Counted from the first letter of the stretch, positions 12,353-27,478 are shown. The stretch is 64,000 nucleotides of DNA from Paramecium octaurelia (GCA_905182995.1 CAJJDP010000121.1:6303-70302); one strand, 5' to 3'. Program-made: numbers and translations. Notes: generated from the sequence alone by a model not told the origin.

Positions 12353-13854
12353 TCATGGTTTAATAATCTCATCATACCCCACTTTACAATATTAAACGTT
12401 TTTAAATCCATTAGCTATCAACAAAGTACATGCAATTTTTGCTCTTTATCCTGTTCCACAATAAATATTAATTTATTAATTTCTATTTAGTCTTTCCATA
12501 TTACTCAACAGTTCGTTAAGAGGAAAAAGTTTAGCATTGTCTAATTTACCCTTTCTCCACTCTTCAAAAGATCTAACATCAATAATTTATTCTGAACCCT
12601 ATTTGGAGATATTCATTAAAGCCTGTTTTTCTAATTCAGTTGGTTTGGTTATGAATTCTCCAGCCTATTACCATTCTTCAAAATACATGTATCCTAGTAT
12701 ATTATCATAACCTATTCTTGATAATCTCATAATAGTTTGTTCCTCTGTTCCTTTTTCACACACTATAATAACTTCTTTATTATGAGGCAATAGGGTTCCA
12801 ACCCAATGAGCAAAAGGAATTTGCAATGGAACATTGATAGATCCAGGAATAAATCCTTCAGCAATTGAATTTCTAGAATCAATAATTTAAGCTGTCTTTG
12901 TTAATTTTGCATCTTGTGGTGATAATTTTTTATTTGACTTCTTTAGAATCTCATTTAAATCTGAAGTAATAGTATTCTTATTCAACCCAGCGTTATAAAA
13001 GAAATATTGAGGAGGTTTAGGTAAATCCCTCACTACTTCCGTAACAAATGTCTCGTAATCCATAGGCTAAAGTGCATAATTATTCTTCTTTTAAATCCCC
13101 ATTGTGCAGCAATAACCTGATGAAATATTCTTTCCACAGGCTGAACCTTAACCATGTCCAGGATATACAATTACATCATCTGGCAATGGCATTAGTTTCT
13201 CTCTTAAAGATTTGAATAACATAATCGCCAAATCATATTGACTCAAATCAGTCTTTACTGCCAAATCAGGTCTTCCTACTTCCCCCAAGAATAAAGTGTC
13301 TCCAGTGAATAAGCTATATTTTTATCAAATATTGATACCTATGTTTTTTACCAGTTCTATCATGCAACAAAAAGCATGTGGACTCTTATGTATGACCTGG
13401 TGTATGAAGGGCCTGAATCTTTATTTATCCAAAATTTAGCATTTCTCCATCTTTTAATATTTTATTTATGAAAGGAGCTTCTGCATTAGGTCCCATTATC
13501 ACTTAGGCTCCAGTTTAATTTTTTAGACTCACATGACCAGCTACAAAATCAGCATGGAAGTGAGTTAATAGAACATATTTAATTGTTGCTCCCCTCTCTT
13601 TTGCAAGGTCTCTATTAATATAATATATTAAATTACATATAGGGTTGAATATCTCTTAAGGGATCTATGATTATGGCTTCCTTATTTGATTCTATATAAT
13701 AAGCGTATTCTGCTAAACACCCTGTAAAGAGCTATTGAGCATAGAATCCCTCTCCAATTGTTTCACTTGACTTTAATTAAACAGACTTGGTGTATTAGAA
13801 GTACTATTAGGAAAATAACCTCATTCCTCTGCAAACCTGAACAATTTTTATCAT
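12353..13854 (-). CDS. Persulfide dioxygenase/rhodanese fusion (CstB/ETHE1-like)
   Basis: 483 residues after removing two 25-nt introns (13612-13636 and 13314-13338). The N-terminal half is a metallo-beta-lactamase fold of the ETHE1 class, with the metal motif [11 protein letters not shown], then HTPGHT and PGHG. Two rhodanese domains follow; the first has VCEKGTEEQ at its loop and the second has the active-site loop YCGTGQRA. Known enzymes with this layout oxidise glutathione or low-molecular persulfide to sulfite and move sulfane sulfur to thiosulfate, so a role in sulfide detoxification is expected. The N-terminus ([15 protein letters not shown]) is basic and could be a mitochondrial presequence, which is inference. 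The start is ATG 13852-13854; an in-frame Met lies ten codons on. The gene is intact here, while its 3' half is also printed at 10849-11563. Confidence 0.9.
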
Positions 13855-14214
13855 TTTTTTATTATTCAGATTGACTATTATGAAATCCACATTTAAACCC
13901 AATTAAAATAAGATATTAATCCTTTAATATATATTTAATTCTAAAATTGTCATTTTTAAATAAAATTTGATAAAAATAAAAACCATTTGTAATTTGATAA
14001 CTTTGTATTATTTAATAAATAATGATATAAATATTTTTACGATGACGCATCATGGTTTTGAGCTTATTTCCCCAAATTAATTGTACTTTAATTCTTAGAA
14101 TATTATCAAATCGCATACCGACCCACCAAAGCAATAAATATCACATACATAATAAAAATTATGTGTTCATAGCAATAATTTGATATATTTAATTTTATAA
14201 AATTAACAGCAAAC
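13855..14214. other. Divergent promoter region
   Basis: A 360-bp AT-rich spacer between two divergent starts. No distinct motif recognised. Confidence 0.5.
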
Positions 14215-15598
14215 ATGAATAGAACACCAAGTTTTCGATAAGCAGCTAATAAAGAAAATTTATTTATTTAAATTGCTAACAAAAAATCACAAAGCATTGG
14301 CTCAAAAGTAATAAAAAGCGAAACCTCTAAATATGCTGATGAACATTATGAAGACTTAATTAAAAAAATTTATTAACTAGATTAAGAAAATAATAAACTT
14401 AGAGAATTGTTAAAAAAGTCTAATTATTTGCAATTTAAATTTGTGGATTTGTCTAAAAGCGACATTTATCTCCATTCCTTCACTGATATTAAAAATAGGA
14501 GTTTAGATGTATTATTATATTAATAATTAGTTAAGCTTAGACGAATTAAAAGGGATTAATCAAGGAAGGAGCAATGAAATGCTATCATAGAAAAAATCCT
14601 CTACTCCAAGGTAAAGCTTAACAGCAAAATAAATTTAAATATAAAAGCAAAGAAATAATTTAATTAACTCCTACACTTAAGATTTAATTTAGGAGTAAAC
14701 TACATTTGATTATTTAATTCCTGATGAAGTTTAGGAGTAAGAGAATTGCTTTTAAGAATTTTATAAAGCTTTACTTATCAATGTAGTTAATAAAGACATG
14801 AGAATATTTAAACACATTGATTAAGTAGTTGAGCAAGAGTTGAAATAAAATTTTTAAGCGAATTGTTAAAATTATGATAAGCAAAAGACCCTTTTAAGCA
14901 ATTTACTTTAATTATTGAGTAATATGCAAAATTATTGTTGTGGAGAGCATCCAGATAATTAATTTATAATGAGAGCTTATAAGTAGATGCAGGAAATAAT
15001 AGGATCTATTTTCAGAATGTTTGAAAAAATGAAGCTTCATATTTTACCTTTAAATCATATATAATTAAATTTTCAAGAGAGAATCAGTGAAATTGATAAG
15101 CTTTAAGAATAAACTGAATATGCTTAATAATAATTAAGAAAAGCATCAATAATAATTGAGCATCTAAGCAAAGAGAATTAATAATTAACAATACAAAACA
15201 AGGAGTATTAAGACTTTTTTACTTAAATCAGTTATAAATTATAGATAAATGAAGATAAATCTTAGTTAAAATAGAGTTTGGATTCCTTAATGAATAAATG
15301 TATAGAAGGAATTATAAAACTACAAAATTTCGAATTTTAGAAATGTCAAAAAATAGAAAAAATTAGTCCAGTTCAAAATGATTAAACTGATCTTTAATAA
15401 AAACTGAAGATAATTTAAGATAAATATGAGAAATTGAAACAAAAGAATAACAAGAATAAGGAAAAATTTAAGTTTTGTTTAAATAAAATATATGATTGCT
15501 TTGAATAAAATGTTAAGCAAGATTACTTTTAACAATTAACAATTGAAGAATAAGTTTAATTTTTGTGCTAAACTATATGCCAAATAAAAACTTTATGA
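14215..15598 (+). CDS. Coiled-coil, glutamine-rich protein of unknown function
   Basis: 453 residues with one 22-nt intron at 14509-14530. Both exons are exact multiples of three. No catalytic motif is seen. The protein is strongly helical with heptad-like Q/E/K/L runs, mainly residues 40-75 and 240-430, as in centrosomal, basal-body or axonemal structural proteins of ciliates; that placement is inference. Many glutamines are encoded by TAA/TAG. The stop lies 69 bp from the stop of the convergent HSP70 gene. Confidence 0.85.
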
Positions 15599-15667
15599 TA
15601 ATAAGATATTACAATTTAATATTATTAAGAAATATATATATCATTAAATTAATCAATTATGATTTGT

Positions 15668-17608
<1,941 letters not shown>

Positions 17609-18173
17609 TGTTTTATAAGACTGTATTTTGTTTGGTAAATTAAATGACTACTCATGTTCTTCAACAAGTTTTAAATCAAAAGATAGAAGAATCTAGAAAT
17701 TTATAATTCTCTAGAAATTTCTGGAAAAATAATATTTCTGGTGATTTCTTTTTCAATTATAATTAATTTGTTAACTAAAACTAATAAACATAATCTATTC
17801 TATTTATTAACTTAGAGTAAATTATAGTTAGTTTATTGGTTTAGATGATAGGAGAATGTTATGTTTAGATCATTCATTGACAGGGTATATATTACATGTT
17901 AAATTATAAATGTCTTTACTTTTCTCATTATTTCCTCATGTATTCCTAAATTCTCCATTTGAGATTGAATTGAGATTAGACAATTTTGCAATTATGATAC
18001 TCAAACTTAAAAATAGGATCTCATTTTTTATCATCAAAATTTACAAGTTAAATGAATCTACCATAGAAGAAAACTTTGAATCAAATCAGCTTTGTTTATT
18101 TTTGAACAAGCTATTTGAAAAAATATAATATCTGAAAAGTTTATATAATATTTATATAAAATAGATAGTTACT
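17609..18173. other. Divergent promoter region of HSP70 and the pseudokinase gene
   Basis: A 565-bp spacer. It contains the heat-shock element at 17714-17726. An open stretch at 17910-18128 has no support. Confidence 0.55.
17714..17726 (-). promoter_or_regulatory. Heat-shock element upstream of HSP70
   Basis: Three perfectly spaced inverted units GAA-nn-TTC-nn-GAA (GAAATTTCTGGAA), the consensus site for a heat-shock factor trimer, 106-118 bp before the HSP70 ATG. Further GAA/TTC half-sites lie at about 17686-17709 but are not in phase. Confidence 0.75.
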
Positions 18174-21100
18174 ATGCAAATTGGAAAATTTAAATTAGAT
18201 CATTTAGTTGAAAAAAATAATGAATGCATAATTTATAGGGGTAGTAATTAAGAGGATAAATTCATCATAATATAATTGAATCGTGTAATTTGTCAAATAA
18301 TATATTAGTAACCATTATTGAAGGTTGAATTGTTTAACAAACATTTCCAAGAAGAACTTAAATTGCTATTCAAATACTGTTAGAAGCCATAAATAATTCC
18401 TACAGATTTTCCATTTCAAATACCTGAATCTGAAACTCTAGATTCAGAGTTAATTGAATTTCCTTAAATAATTGAAATACATCAGACAGAAACCCATTAT
18501 TATTTCATCTTAGCCAATTGTCTGCAGGGTTAAATATTAACTTAGGAAGTTGATCATCCAAAGTATATCAGTACTGATATTATATTATAGAACATTTTTA
18601 CAGATTTACACACTTTATGATTATTATTATTAAGAATACTTAGAAGGAAGAATAAAAGATCGAGATTTTGCTTTAATGAGAATATTCAGGAGCCAAGATA
18701 AATTGACATTGATAGATTTTGGTTTTGCATGTTTGTAAAAATAATTACCCAAAAAGCCTTGGTAAGTGAAGTTAGGTGAACTCTTTAACAGTTTGACGTA
18801 ATTCAAAGCAAAATTAAAAGGAAAAAATTTAATAAATACTCTGTTGGCAGGAAAGATAAAATGGGAAGAAATTAGAGATTTTATCAGCATCTCCTTTGGA
18901 TTGAATGAAATCGATTAAACTCTCTAAGAAAATTAGAGTGATAGAAATAGTAAAATAACAAGATAAAATTCAATTCACACAAAACAATAGACATAAACAT
19001 TGAGTATGTTCCCATAAGAAATTATTACCTTGAATTAAAATTCATCTAGAAAAGCCTCTCCATATAACCATAGCCAAAAACAATAATCAAGAAATTCCAC
19101 CATGATGTAAACTAGAATTATATCTTATGGCAATTAATAGAAAGAGCACTTTTAGAAAATAAGATAATCATTGAGTCCAGGATTTAGTGCAACAAATAGA
19201 TATCCTTGTAGAATATTTTAAATTGAACAGGCTATATAAGAGACAAGTCCATAAGCAAGATCGGTTTCAAGGAAGGCTTAACATTTGAGCAACAATCAAA
19301 AGCAACCTATAACCAAACCTTTAGAAAACTAATATGAATATAGGAACAGATCAACTCCAAGAGAATAAATTCAATATGAATAAAATCAAATACAACAGTT
19401 AATGGGAGATCAATATTTACCAATACAAGAATAATAGAAATAAATTTAAAGAAAATTAATTTCCATTACAACAAATTAGTCTTAATATGAAGCATCTTCA
19501 TATGCACCCACTTTGATTCAAAGAGGACAATCTTTAAATGAGAAATAAGATGGGTAATTCTAATAAAACAATCATGAACTTAGACCTAAATCAAGTAGAA
19601 CTTAAGATTAAAAATAAGAACTCAAAACACTCCTTAGAACTTCTACGAGAGAACTGTAACAACCTGCTTAAATAAATAAAAAATCTACTTAAGAATATCC
19701 AGTCAACCGAACAATAAATTATTCAGATACACAATCATTATTTGATAACTTAGAAATTAAATAAGTCAGAAAACCACAATCAAGAAGGAATTCAATAAGA
19801 AAAAGTAGCACTAATAGTATCGAAAATATAGAGTTATCAAACGGGAGTACAGCAAATTAATAGAGATTAATAATTAACAATAATTTATAGAATAATCGGT
19901 AGATGTTCAAAACCCCTAGAGATCAAAGATAAATGCAGTATTCTTTTCAAAATTCTCCTATCGAGAACCCACATATCAAAAAGCAAAATCCAATAATGGC
20001 ATAATAATAATATTAGTAATACCAGGATGATGTTTAGAATTTTTAATAAAAATCAAAAAAAAACAGTGCAGAAGAAGATAATTATGAGGTTTGTAGTTAT
20101 CAGCCCTCTTTTGAATAACATTAAAATAAATCCAAAAATTAGGAAAATGTTGTATTAATCAAGAATAATAAATAAAAAGAAATTGAAATTGAAAAATATA
20201 TTGATAATGTTGAGCAAATCTAGTAAAATAAACAATATCAATTCCAAATGTCAGAGAAAAATGAAATTCCTTCTTTTTGCTAAGAAAAATAGAAATCAAA
20301 TAATCAAGAAATCATCTCCCAGTAACAGAGAACACAGAATGAAGTTTAAATCATAAAGTCCCCAAATTAGGATTAACGTATTACAGTTGAATCTGTGGAT
20401 GAATATTATAAATAACCAATAATAAAGAAATAAAACTCATTTAAGTTGCCTCCAACCCCAAAAGCTGATAAAGCAACAAAGGAGTAATTTAAAATTGAAT
20501 TATAACAAAATAATTACTTATAAGATAACCAATAAAAGGAAAAAAGTATCCAATAAAATGAAAATGTGCAAAAATTATAAAAAATTGAAGACACTCCGAA
20601 ATCGAATTTAAGATCAAATCTAAATGATATCGAAGTTGCTCAATTGAACATTTAAGAAGTAAAGGTAAAATTAGATGAAAATGAAGCCAGACGAATAGCC
20701 TAAATTTATGAAAATTAGCTAAAGTAATAATTTTAATTTAAATAAGAAAGTATGATATAATAGGAAAAATGGTAGGAGGGAATGTAAAATACTTTTAAGC
20801 TTTAAAAAACTTTTGGATAGTTCCATTATTTCTATGTTTTAAAAGAATGGTGAGTTTTAGGAAACTATATGAGGAAGGATTAAAAGAGAGTGTCAATTTT
20901 TTTGATCTTGATATGGAGAAAGTAAATTAAGTAGATAAGATAAAAAATCTATAAAATAAATTAACAAATGATAACAAGATAGTTGTATAAGAATTGGAAT
21001 CCTTATACACATAGTGTTAAAAGACATCTTAAAAGTTTGACTCTAAAGTAATTTATAGATCAAAATTTATTATAGGAATTAGCAAAGATCTAAAAATTTT

Positions 21101-21435
21101 TAAATATGGACATACAATAGGACATCAAAGACATTTATTTTGTTTATTTGTACACTTAAATATTTAGGACTTTATAAACTCTAAGAATCAAATGCTAATC
21201 CGATAATTAAAAAACAAAAGAAAATTTGGTATTGTAAGCCAGTTGTCTAGCATCATTAATAATAAGCGAAATGCCTTTCAGCAGCGACAAGAAGTTCTTT
21301 GATTTAGATGAATTTGAAAAAGTTACTGAGAGCTAATAATATAATTAACAATTGTTAGAACAATATATAAAAACAAAGGATGAAGTTATTGGACATCTCA
21401 AAAAAAGATTGATCACCAAAGGAATAAAGATTTGA
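18174..21435 (+). CDS. Large pseudokinase-like protein with Q-rich tail
   Basis: 1049 residues after removing four 28-nt introns (18563-18590, 20772-20799, 20850-20877, 21048-21075). The first 250 residues resemble a protein kinase fold: a DFG-type motif (LTLIDFGFA) is kept, but the glycine loop, the VAIK lysine and the HRD loop are not recognisable (IKDRDFALM stands where HRDLKPEN is expected). Catalysis is therefore doubtful. A low-complexity Q/N/S/K-rich region of about 600 residues follows. The last 150 residues form a helical domain (about MDIQQDIKDIYFV to FFDLDEFEKV). Similar architecture occurs in ciliate ULK-like proteins, but no specific orthologue can be claimed. The other frames near 20850-21300 stay open for long stretches and can mislead gene prediction. 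Confidence 0.8.
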
Positions 21436-21620
21436 ATGATTATTATATATTTTTCTAGAAATTTATCATAATTTAAGGGGTTGAGGAGAAGCAAAATAGA
21501 ATTATTGTTAATAAAGAAATTTCTGTTAAAATTGTATGTTTGATTTATTCATAAGTTTCTATTTAATTGAATAAAAACATAAATTTTTTTAATAAAGGTT
21601 AATAAATAATTTCTTCAAAT

Positions 21621-24015
21621 ATGAGTTATCAGTATGGCTAATAAATGGGCTAATACCCCTATGATCCAAATATGAATATGGTAAGATTATATTTTATGTT
21701 AGATGGGCTTTGATCCTTAAATGTATTAAGAATATGCCTACTATTATTTAGGAGGACCCCCTACTCCTCCTCCTCCTAAGGGACCTTACCCAGGAATTAC
21801 TCATGAAGATTATGAGTCATTTGATATTAATAAACAAATTTTGTTTTAAAGATTTTTAGGTGAGACAGCAGCCTATTATGCCAAGCACTTACCAAAATAT
21901 TAAAAAGAGATGGAGGAGTTTTTGAATACCAATACTGCTTATCAAATGAATGAGTCGGAGAAATAACTTATGCAAAGCTACTTGGATTTTAAGAAAAAAG
22001 AAAAGGAGTATGAATCTTTTCTGAAGTAATTGGAGTAATCAACATAAGCACCGAATCCTGAATTAGAATAATAAAAAAAATTAGAATAATAAAAATTAGA
22101 GCAACAAAAGATTGAATAACAAAAGTTAGAAGAATAAAAGAAACAACAGCAATTGGAATAATAGAAATAATAATAATAACAATAATAATAACAACCATAG
22201 TAAGAATAACCTAAAGAAGGAGCTACAACTACAGTTCGTCCTAAAAAGAAGTTAAACTTAAATGCAAAACCATTAGAAATTGCTTTAAATCCTCCAAAAA
22301 TGCCAATCTTCCCTAAACATCCAGACTTTTTAGATTTTGATAAATTTTGGAATAATTACTCAACATACATGAGTTTTTATAACCCAAGTTGTGAAGATGA
22401 GTATAAAAATTATCCAAAGCCAGAATAATTGAAAAAGAAGGAAGCTGATGAAGAAGCTAAAAGAAAAAAGAAACAAGAAGAAATTGAAAGAGCAATTAAA
22501 AGTATAAATTAGTTTTCATTATAATAGAACGTCAAGATGCTTAAGAAAGAGCTAAAGATAAACCAACTTAATCTGTAAATCTTGTGGAACAAGTTGTGAA
22601 GTTGGAAGGAGAAGTGGATTTGCAGAAATATGTAGATGTAAGAATTTCTTGTAAACTTAGCCTGATGAAACTAGGCAGCCAGTTAATTTAGTATTTATTG
22701 GACATGTAGATGCTGGTAAATCCACCCTTTGTGGAAGATTGTTATTAGAATTAGGTGAAGTGAGTGAAGCAGATATTAAAAAATATGAATAAGAAGCAGT
22801 TTAAAACAATAGAGATTCTTGGTGGCTAGCTTATGTTATGGATCAAAATGAAGAAGAAAAATAAAAAGGAAAAACTGTTGAATGTGGAAAAGCCTAATTC
22901 GTTACTAAGCAAAAGAGATTTATTCTTGCTGATGCTCCTGGGCATAAAAATTATGTTCCTAATATGATTATGGGGGCCTGCTAAGCTGATTTAGCTGGTT
23001 TAATCGTTTCAGCTAAAACAGGAGAATTTGAATCTGGTTTTGAAAAAGGAGGTTAAACCTAAGAACATGCTTTATTAGCTAAAAGTTTAGGTGTTGATCA
23101 TATTATTATTATTATTACCAAGATGGACACAATTGATTGGAACTAAGATAGATTCAATCTGATATCATAAAATATCTAGGAGTTTGTACTTAAATAATGC
23201 AAATTTGATAATATTTATGTAATTCCTATTGATGCTTTATCGGGAGCTAATATTAAAAACAGGGTAGATGAATCAAAATGTAATTGGTACAAAGGTCCAT
23301 CATTGATCGATTTAATTGATACTGTTTCAATTCCAAAGAGAAATGAAGAAGGCCCAATTAGAATGCCAATTTTAGATAAATTTAAGGATATGGGTTCCTT
23401 ATATATTTATGGTAAGTTGGAATCTGGTAAGATTATTGAAGGATTGGATGTTTCTATATATCCAAAGAAGCAGCCATTCCAAATCACTGAATTATATAAT
23501 ATGAAAGATTAAAAAATGAAGTATGCTAAAGCAGGAGAGAATATCAAAATTAAAATAAAGAATATTGAAGAAGAAGATATCAAGAGAGGATATATGATGT
23601 GCAATTTAACATCTAATCCATGCTTAGTATCTTAGGAATTCTAAGCCAAAATCAGGCTCTTAGATTTACCAGAGAGCAGAAGAATATTTTCAGAAGGGTA
23701 TTAATGCATTATGCATCTTCATTCTGCAGTTGAGGAGATAGAAATTTCATGTGTCGAGGCAGTTATTGATGCTGAAACAAAGAAATCAATAAAATAAAAT
23801 TTCCTCAAGTCATTTAATGAGGGTATTGCTAAGATATCAGTAAAAAATGTTATAATTTTAGATTAAAAATCCTGTTTGTATGGAAAAATATGACACCCTA
23901 GCTTAATTAGGTCGATTTGCTTTGAGAGATGATGGAAAGTATTAAAAACTATTTATTATTTAGGACAATCGGATTTGGTGAAATTTTAAAGGTGAAACCA
24001 GTTAAATAAGGTTGA
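21621..24015 (+). CDS. eRF3: Translation termination factor eRF3 (GTPase)
   Basis: 758 residues after removing five introns (21681-21702, 22502-22527, 22638-22660, 23840-23861, 23939-23963). Residues 1-320 are a variable N/M domain with a PPTPPPP segment and a Q-rich, coiled-coil-like run at about residues 145-190. The GTPase domain starts at about 337 with GHVDAGKST, then DAPGHKNYV and the eRF3-type [13 protein letters not shown]. Two beta-barrel domains follow, ending [13 protein letters not shown]. With eRF1 it releases peptides at stop codons, here TGA only. The G4 motif reads TKMD (residue 476) instead of NKMD. Many Q codons of the N domain are TAA/TAG. EF1A and HBS1 are the nearest alternatives, but GEFE.GFE.GGQT and the C-terminus favour eRF3. 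Confidence 0.95.
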
Positions 24016-24210
24016 TTTTGATTTTTTTTTATTTTAAAAGTACATATGTAAACAATAATCCATAGCTTATATATCATATATATATATTAATTGGTTTATA
24101 AAGATTTTCTTTTTTCATTTCTTTAGATTGTGATTAATGAATAAATTTATTATAACAAAGAAATTATACTAAATTTGTTTTAAGATTGAATATTATTTTT
24201 GAATATTAAT

Positions 24211-24978
24211 ATGATAAATGATTCTGAAAGTGTGAATGAGATAATTGAAAAAATAAACAAAGGGTCTTCAGTGCCATTTACAAAGCAATAACTAAATTTT
24301 CGGAAAAAAAAAGTAGGAACAAAATACTAATTTTAATCGATTGCAAAATTTGCAATAGTTATGCAATAGATATTTTTAGTCTTTGGGACTTTATATTTGG
24401 CATCTTAGAAGGTAATTTATCGAATTCCTATGGAATGTTATCTGATTTATAATCATTCTTTATGTAAGGTCTTATTGACAAGCATTTATGTGCTTATATT
24501 TTTAAGAATTGCTAGAAGCATTATTAAACTTTATAGGAAATAGGAAAAGTAAAGTAAGTATTTCTTTCATAGTTATTTATTTAATTGCGATATTACTCTT
24601 TAGACTTTTAGGTATTATTTGGGAATTAAAACACACATTATTTTATTGTTTGCAATACAGTTTTTGATTGAGAATTATTTGCTGATAACAGTTACATAAA
24701 TTTGGAGTAATTAAATTAATGAGAGTTCTGGTACATATTTCATGATATCAATTTTGATGCAAATATTAATTTGTGATATTACTTATGAATATTTTATGAT
24801 ATATTCAGGCAAATATGGTGTGGCTGATAGCAAACGAAGTGCAATCGTGATTAATAAATAAAATATTTTTGATGCAGTTTGTAAATTAAAGTTATTGAGT
24901 TATTGCTTAAAGTTTTGGAAGCAAACCAAGGAGAATTATTAAATTTATACGAGAAAGAAGGGAATTCCATTGTTTTGA
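24211..24978 (+). CDS. Four-pass membrane protein of unknown family
   Basis: 255 residues, ending KKGIPLF at TGA 24976-24978. A hydrophilic N-terminus of about 45 residues is followed by four likely membrane helices (about FAIVMQQIFLVFGTLYLA, VLLTSIYVLIFLRIA, IILLFAIQFLIENYLL, ISILMQILICDITYEY) and a basic C-terminal tail. Both ends probably face the same side. Removing a possible 22-nt intron (24972-24993) would extend the protein by 35 residues, but that version would overlap the next ATG, so the shorter form is preferred. No recognised motif. Confidence 0.7.
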
Positions 24979-25098
24979 AATTTTAATGTTTAGATATAAA
25001 AAATTTAGGCATGCATTGGTGAAATTCGAATGGATGCACTATGATTTTTTATGTTAATAAATATATTTTTTATATAAATATTTTACAAATATTTTTAT

Positions 25099-25755
25099 AT
25101 GATGAATATTTCAAGTAAGCAAGACATCCCTTCATTTGTTAAAGAGTAATTAAGAAAATAAACAATAAGTCCAGAGCCATAAAAGCACAGATAATTAAAT
25201 TTTCATCGAAGATTAACAAGTTCTTAGTTGGATGGAGGAATTTGCAACAATAATGTTACTCAGAAGAAATCAAATAAGCAAATGTCAAGTACGAATTTAA
25301 ATATTACAACGTTAGTGCATGGATTATAACAATTATTAAAGACTAGTCCTTACAATAAATTAATACAACAGAAATCGTAATCACAAATGTTGATTCAAGA
25401 AAGCTTCTCTCAACAATATCTCAAGGACACAAGTGCCGCCTATACTCCAAATCAATAAGGATCTCTCTAATAAAACTTCTTTCATAAAGTTGGTCTCTCG
25501 TAAAATTCAACGATGTCAAGTAGTGTAAAACCTCGAATGAGAAGTGCAAATAAGGAAATCTTGAGAAGAAAATTAGTAGCTGAAACAACGCAATTGCTTT
25601 CTAATAGGGAAAAGGACAAACAAATCATATCCTAGTTGCAGCAAATTATTATTCGCACTAATTCTCTGCTATTGCACTATTAAAATGAAATTCAAAAGCA
25701 TATTTCAGAAAAGGAAGAATTAATTAAGTAGATTAAATAATTATAATCTTCATGA
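25099..25755 (+). CDS. Q/S-rich protein with C-terminal coiled coil, unknown
   Basis: 218 residues without intron. The start may be the ATG at 25099 or the adjacent one at 25102. The N-terminal two thirds are low-complexity and Ser/Gln/Lys-rich, typical of disordered regulatory segments. The last 60 residues (from about EILRRKLVAETTQLL) form a coiled coil. No domain recognised. Confidence 0.7.
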
Positions 25756-25830
25756 TATTTGTTTTAATCAGCTCTTTTTTGTCTATATATAAATAATTTA
25801 ACGTAATATTTTTAAAATTAATTTTCTAAA

Positions 25831-27478
25831 ATGGCTCAACTTGACATAAACAAAAAAAAAACAAATGAATTCACATATACTGAAATATTGGAGGAAGTTA
25901 ATATTCATGTTTATATTAGAATAATATGTTGAAACGTAAACTTTAGGATTTGGTGAAGCAAATCAAACAATTTGAATAGGAAAGCAAAGGGCTGCAATAT
26001 GAGAATGAAATTTTACAAAAATGCTTGGCTTAATAAAAGAATAATACTTAATAAGAATAAAAAAATAAATAAGTGGAGGATTAAATTGCTCAATTATAGG
26101 CAATTCATCAAAGAGAAAAAGAGTATTGGATAAGAGATCAATAAGAACAAGTGAATCGAATCAAATAAGTATAAGAACAAACCAAGAGAATATTATAAGA
26201 TAAGATTGATCATCTTGAGAAGGAGAATGAATTTTTATAGATGGAGCTTGAGAACAATAAAACGATAATTGAAAATTATGAATTTTAAATTGAATAAAGT
26301 AATAGCTTATTATAAATTAGTTTAATAAAATCATAAGGCTGAATCAAGTAATTTATAGAGGGAATTGAAATAAAAATAATACAGCATAGATGAATTAAAA
26401 TTTTAAATTCAGGAATAAGGAATGATATCTTAAAGAAGCAATAATAATTAGGAGTTGTTAAATAAATTAAAAGAAGCAATGTATTTATAATTGAATTACA
26501 ATTTTAGAGACGAATTGAATAAGTGTAAAAAAATCATATCTAATCAACAATATGAAATATAATTATAATGTAGGCTCTTTGATGAATTAAGATAAGATTA
26601 TTAAAAGAAATTATGTAAAGAACGATCTAAATCCTAAATGAGTTTCAAAGCAGCTCAAGAGGTCAAAAATGAATATGAAAAGAAATACTGTAATCTAATG
26701 GAGCAGATAATTAAAAACCAAACCTCGAGAAGTTGCAATGCTTCTTTTAAACTATTGCCAAGCTCAATGGATTAAACTATGAATAACGATTTTTCAAGAA
26801 TCTCCAATAATTAATCTAATAATATGTATGTTTGATTGTAGTAATTCATTTTAGTGGAGGATTGAGTGCTATCAACAAAGCTTTAAGCGATTCTATTGAT
26901 GATTACGAAAAGAGTATATTGAATAACATATCTGGAAATGTAACAAAGAGGAAACCTAGCAAATCCGAATGGGAAAAAAAGTAAAAAGGACAGCAAAATA
27001 TCATGATAAGCGTTACTCCAGAAAATTAGATGCGCCCTCAATCTTAATAGTAGGAAATATGTATGATATTTTGATGTCATGTTTAGTTTCACCCAAAATT
27101 TCTCAAAAGAGAGCCTAGTCTATTCATTCAAGCAAGGGTATAAAATAGTATACATTCAATTTATGCGAATACAATGAATCTCGCAATTCAAATGATTCTG
27201 ATCAATTTTATAGTTAATGCACTTAGTAGACAAGACAGAGCAAGCTCACATTGAAGCCATAGAAATGTAATAATGATGTGAAAAGGAATTCAAAACATTA
27301 AAAATCACTTTCTACCTATAGGAGTGTCAAGGACAAAGAAAATCTTTAGTTTACTATTCCAGAGGAGAATCAAAAAATAAACAGTATAAATACTAGCAAA
27401 TAATTATAAATTTTGGAAGATAAAAATGAGAGATTGGATACTAATACAAAATTTAACTCTTTATTAAAAGTAATTTGA
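25831..27478 (+). CDS. Coiled-coil protein, unknown function
   Basis: 515 residues after removing four introns (25897-25919, 26299-26320, 26826-26854, 27061-27086). The first 280 residues are nearly continuous coiled coil (repeated L/Q/E/K heptads such as KIDHLEKENEFLQMELE). The C-terminal half is Ser/Asn/Lys-rich and probably disordered. No catalytic motif. It resembles structural or basal-body coiled-coil proteins only in composition. Confidence 0.8.

Noticed and set aside
20847..21302. Separate gene starting at ATG 20847
   Set aside because: Removing 28-nt introns joins its coding part to the upstream kinase-like gene with exact frame; it is an internal exon, not a new gene.
22140..22210. 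Simple AAT/AAC repeat as a microsatellite only
   Set aside because: It is in frame and codes the Q-rich run of eRF3.
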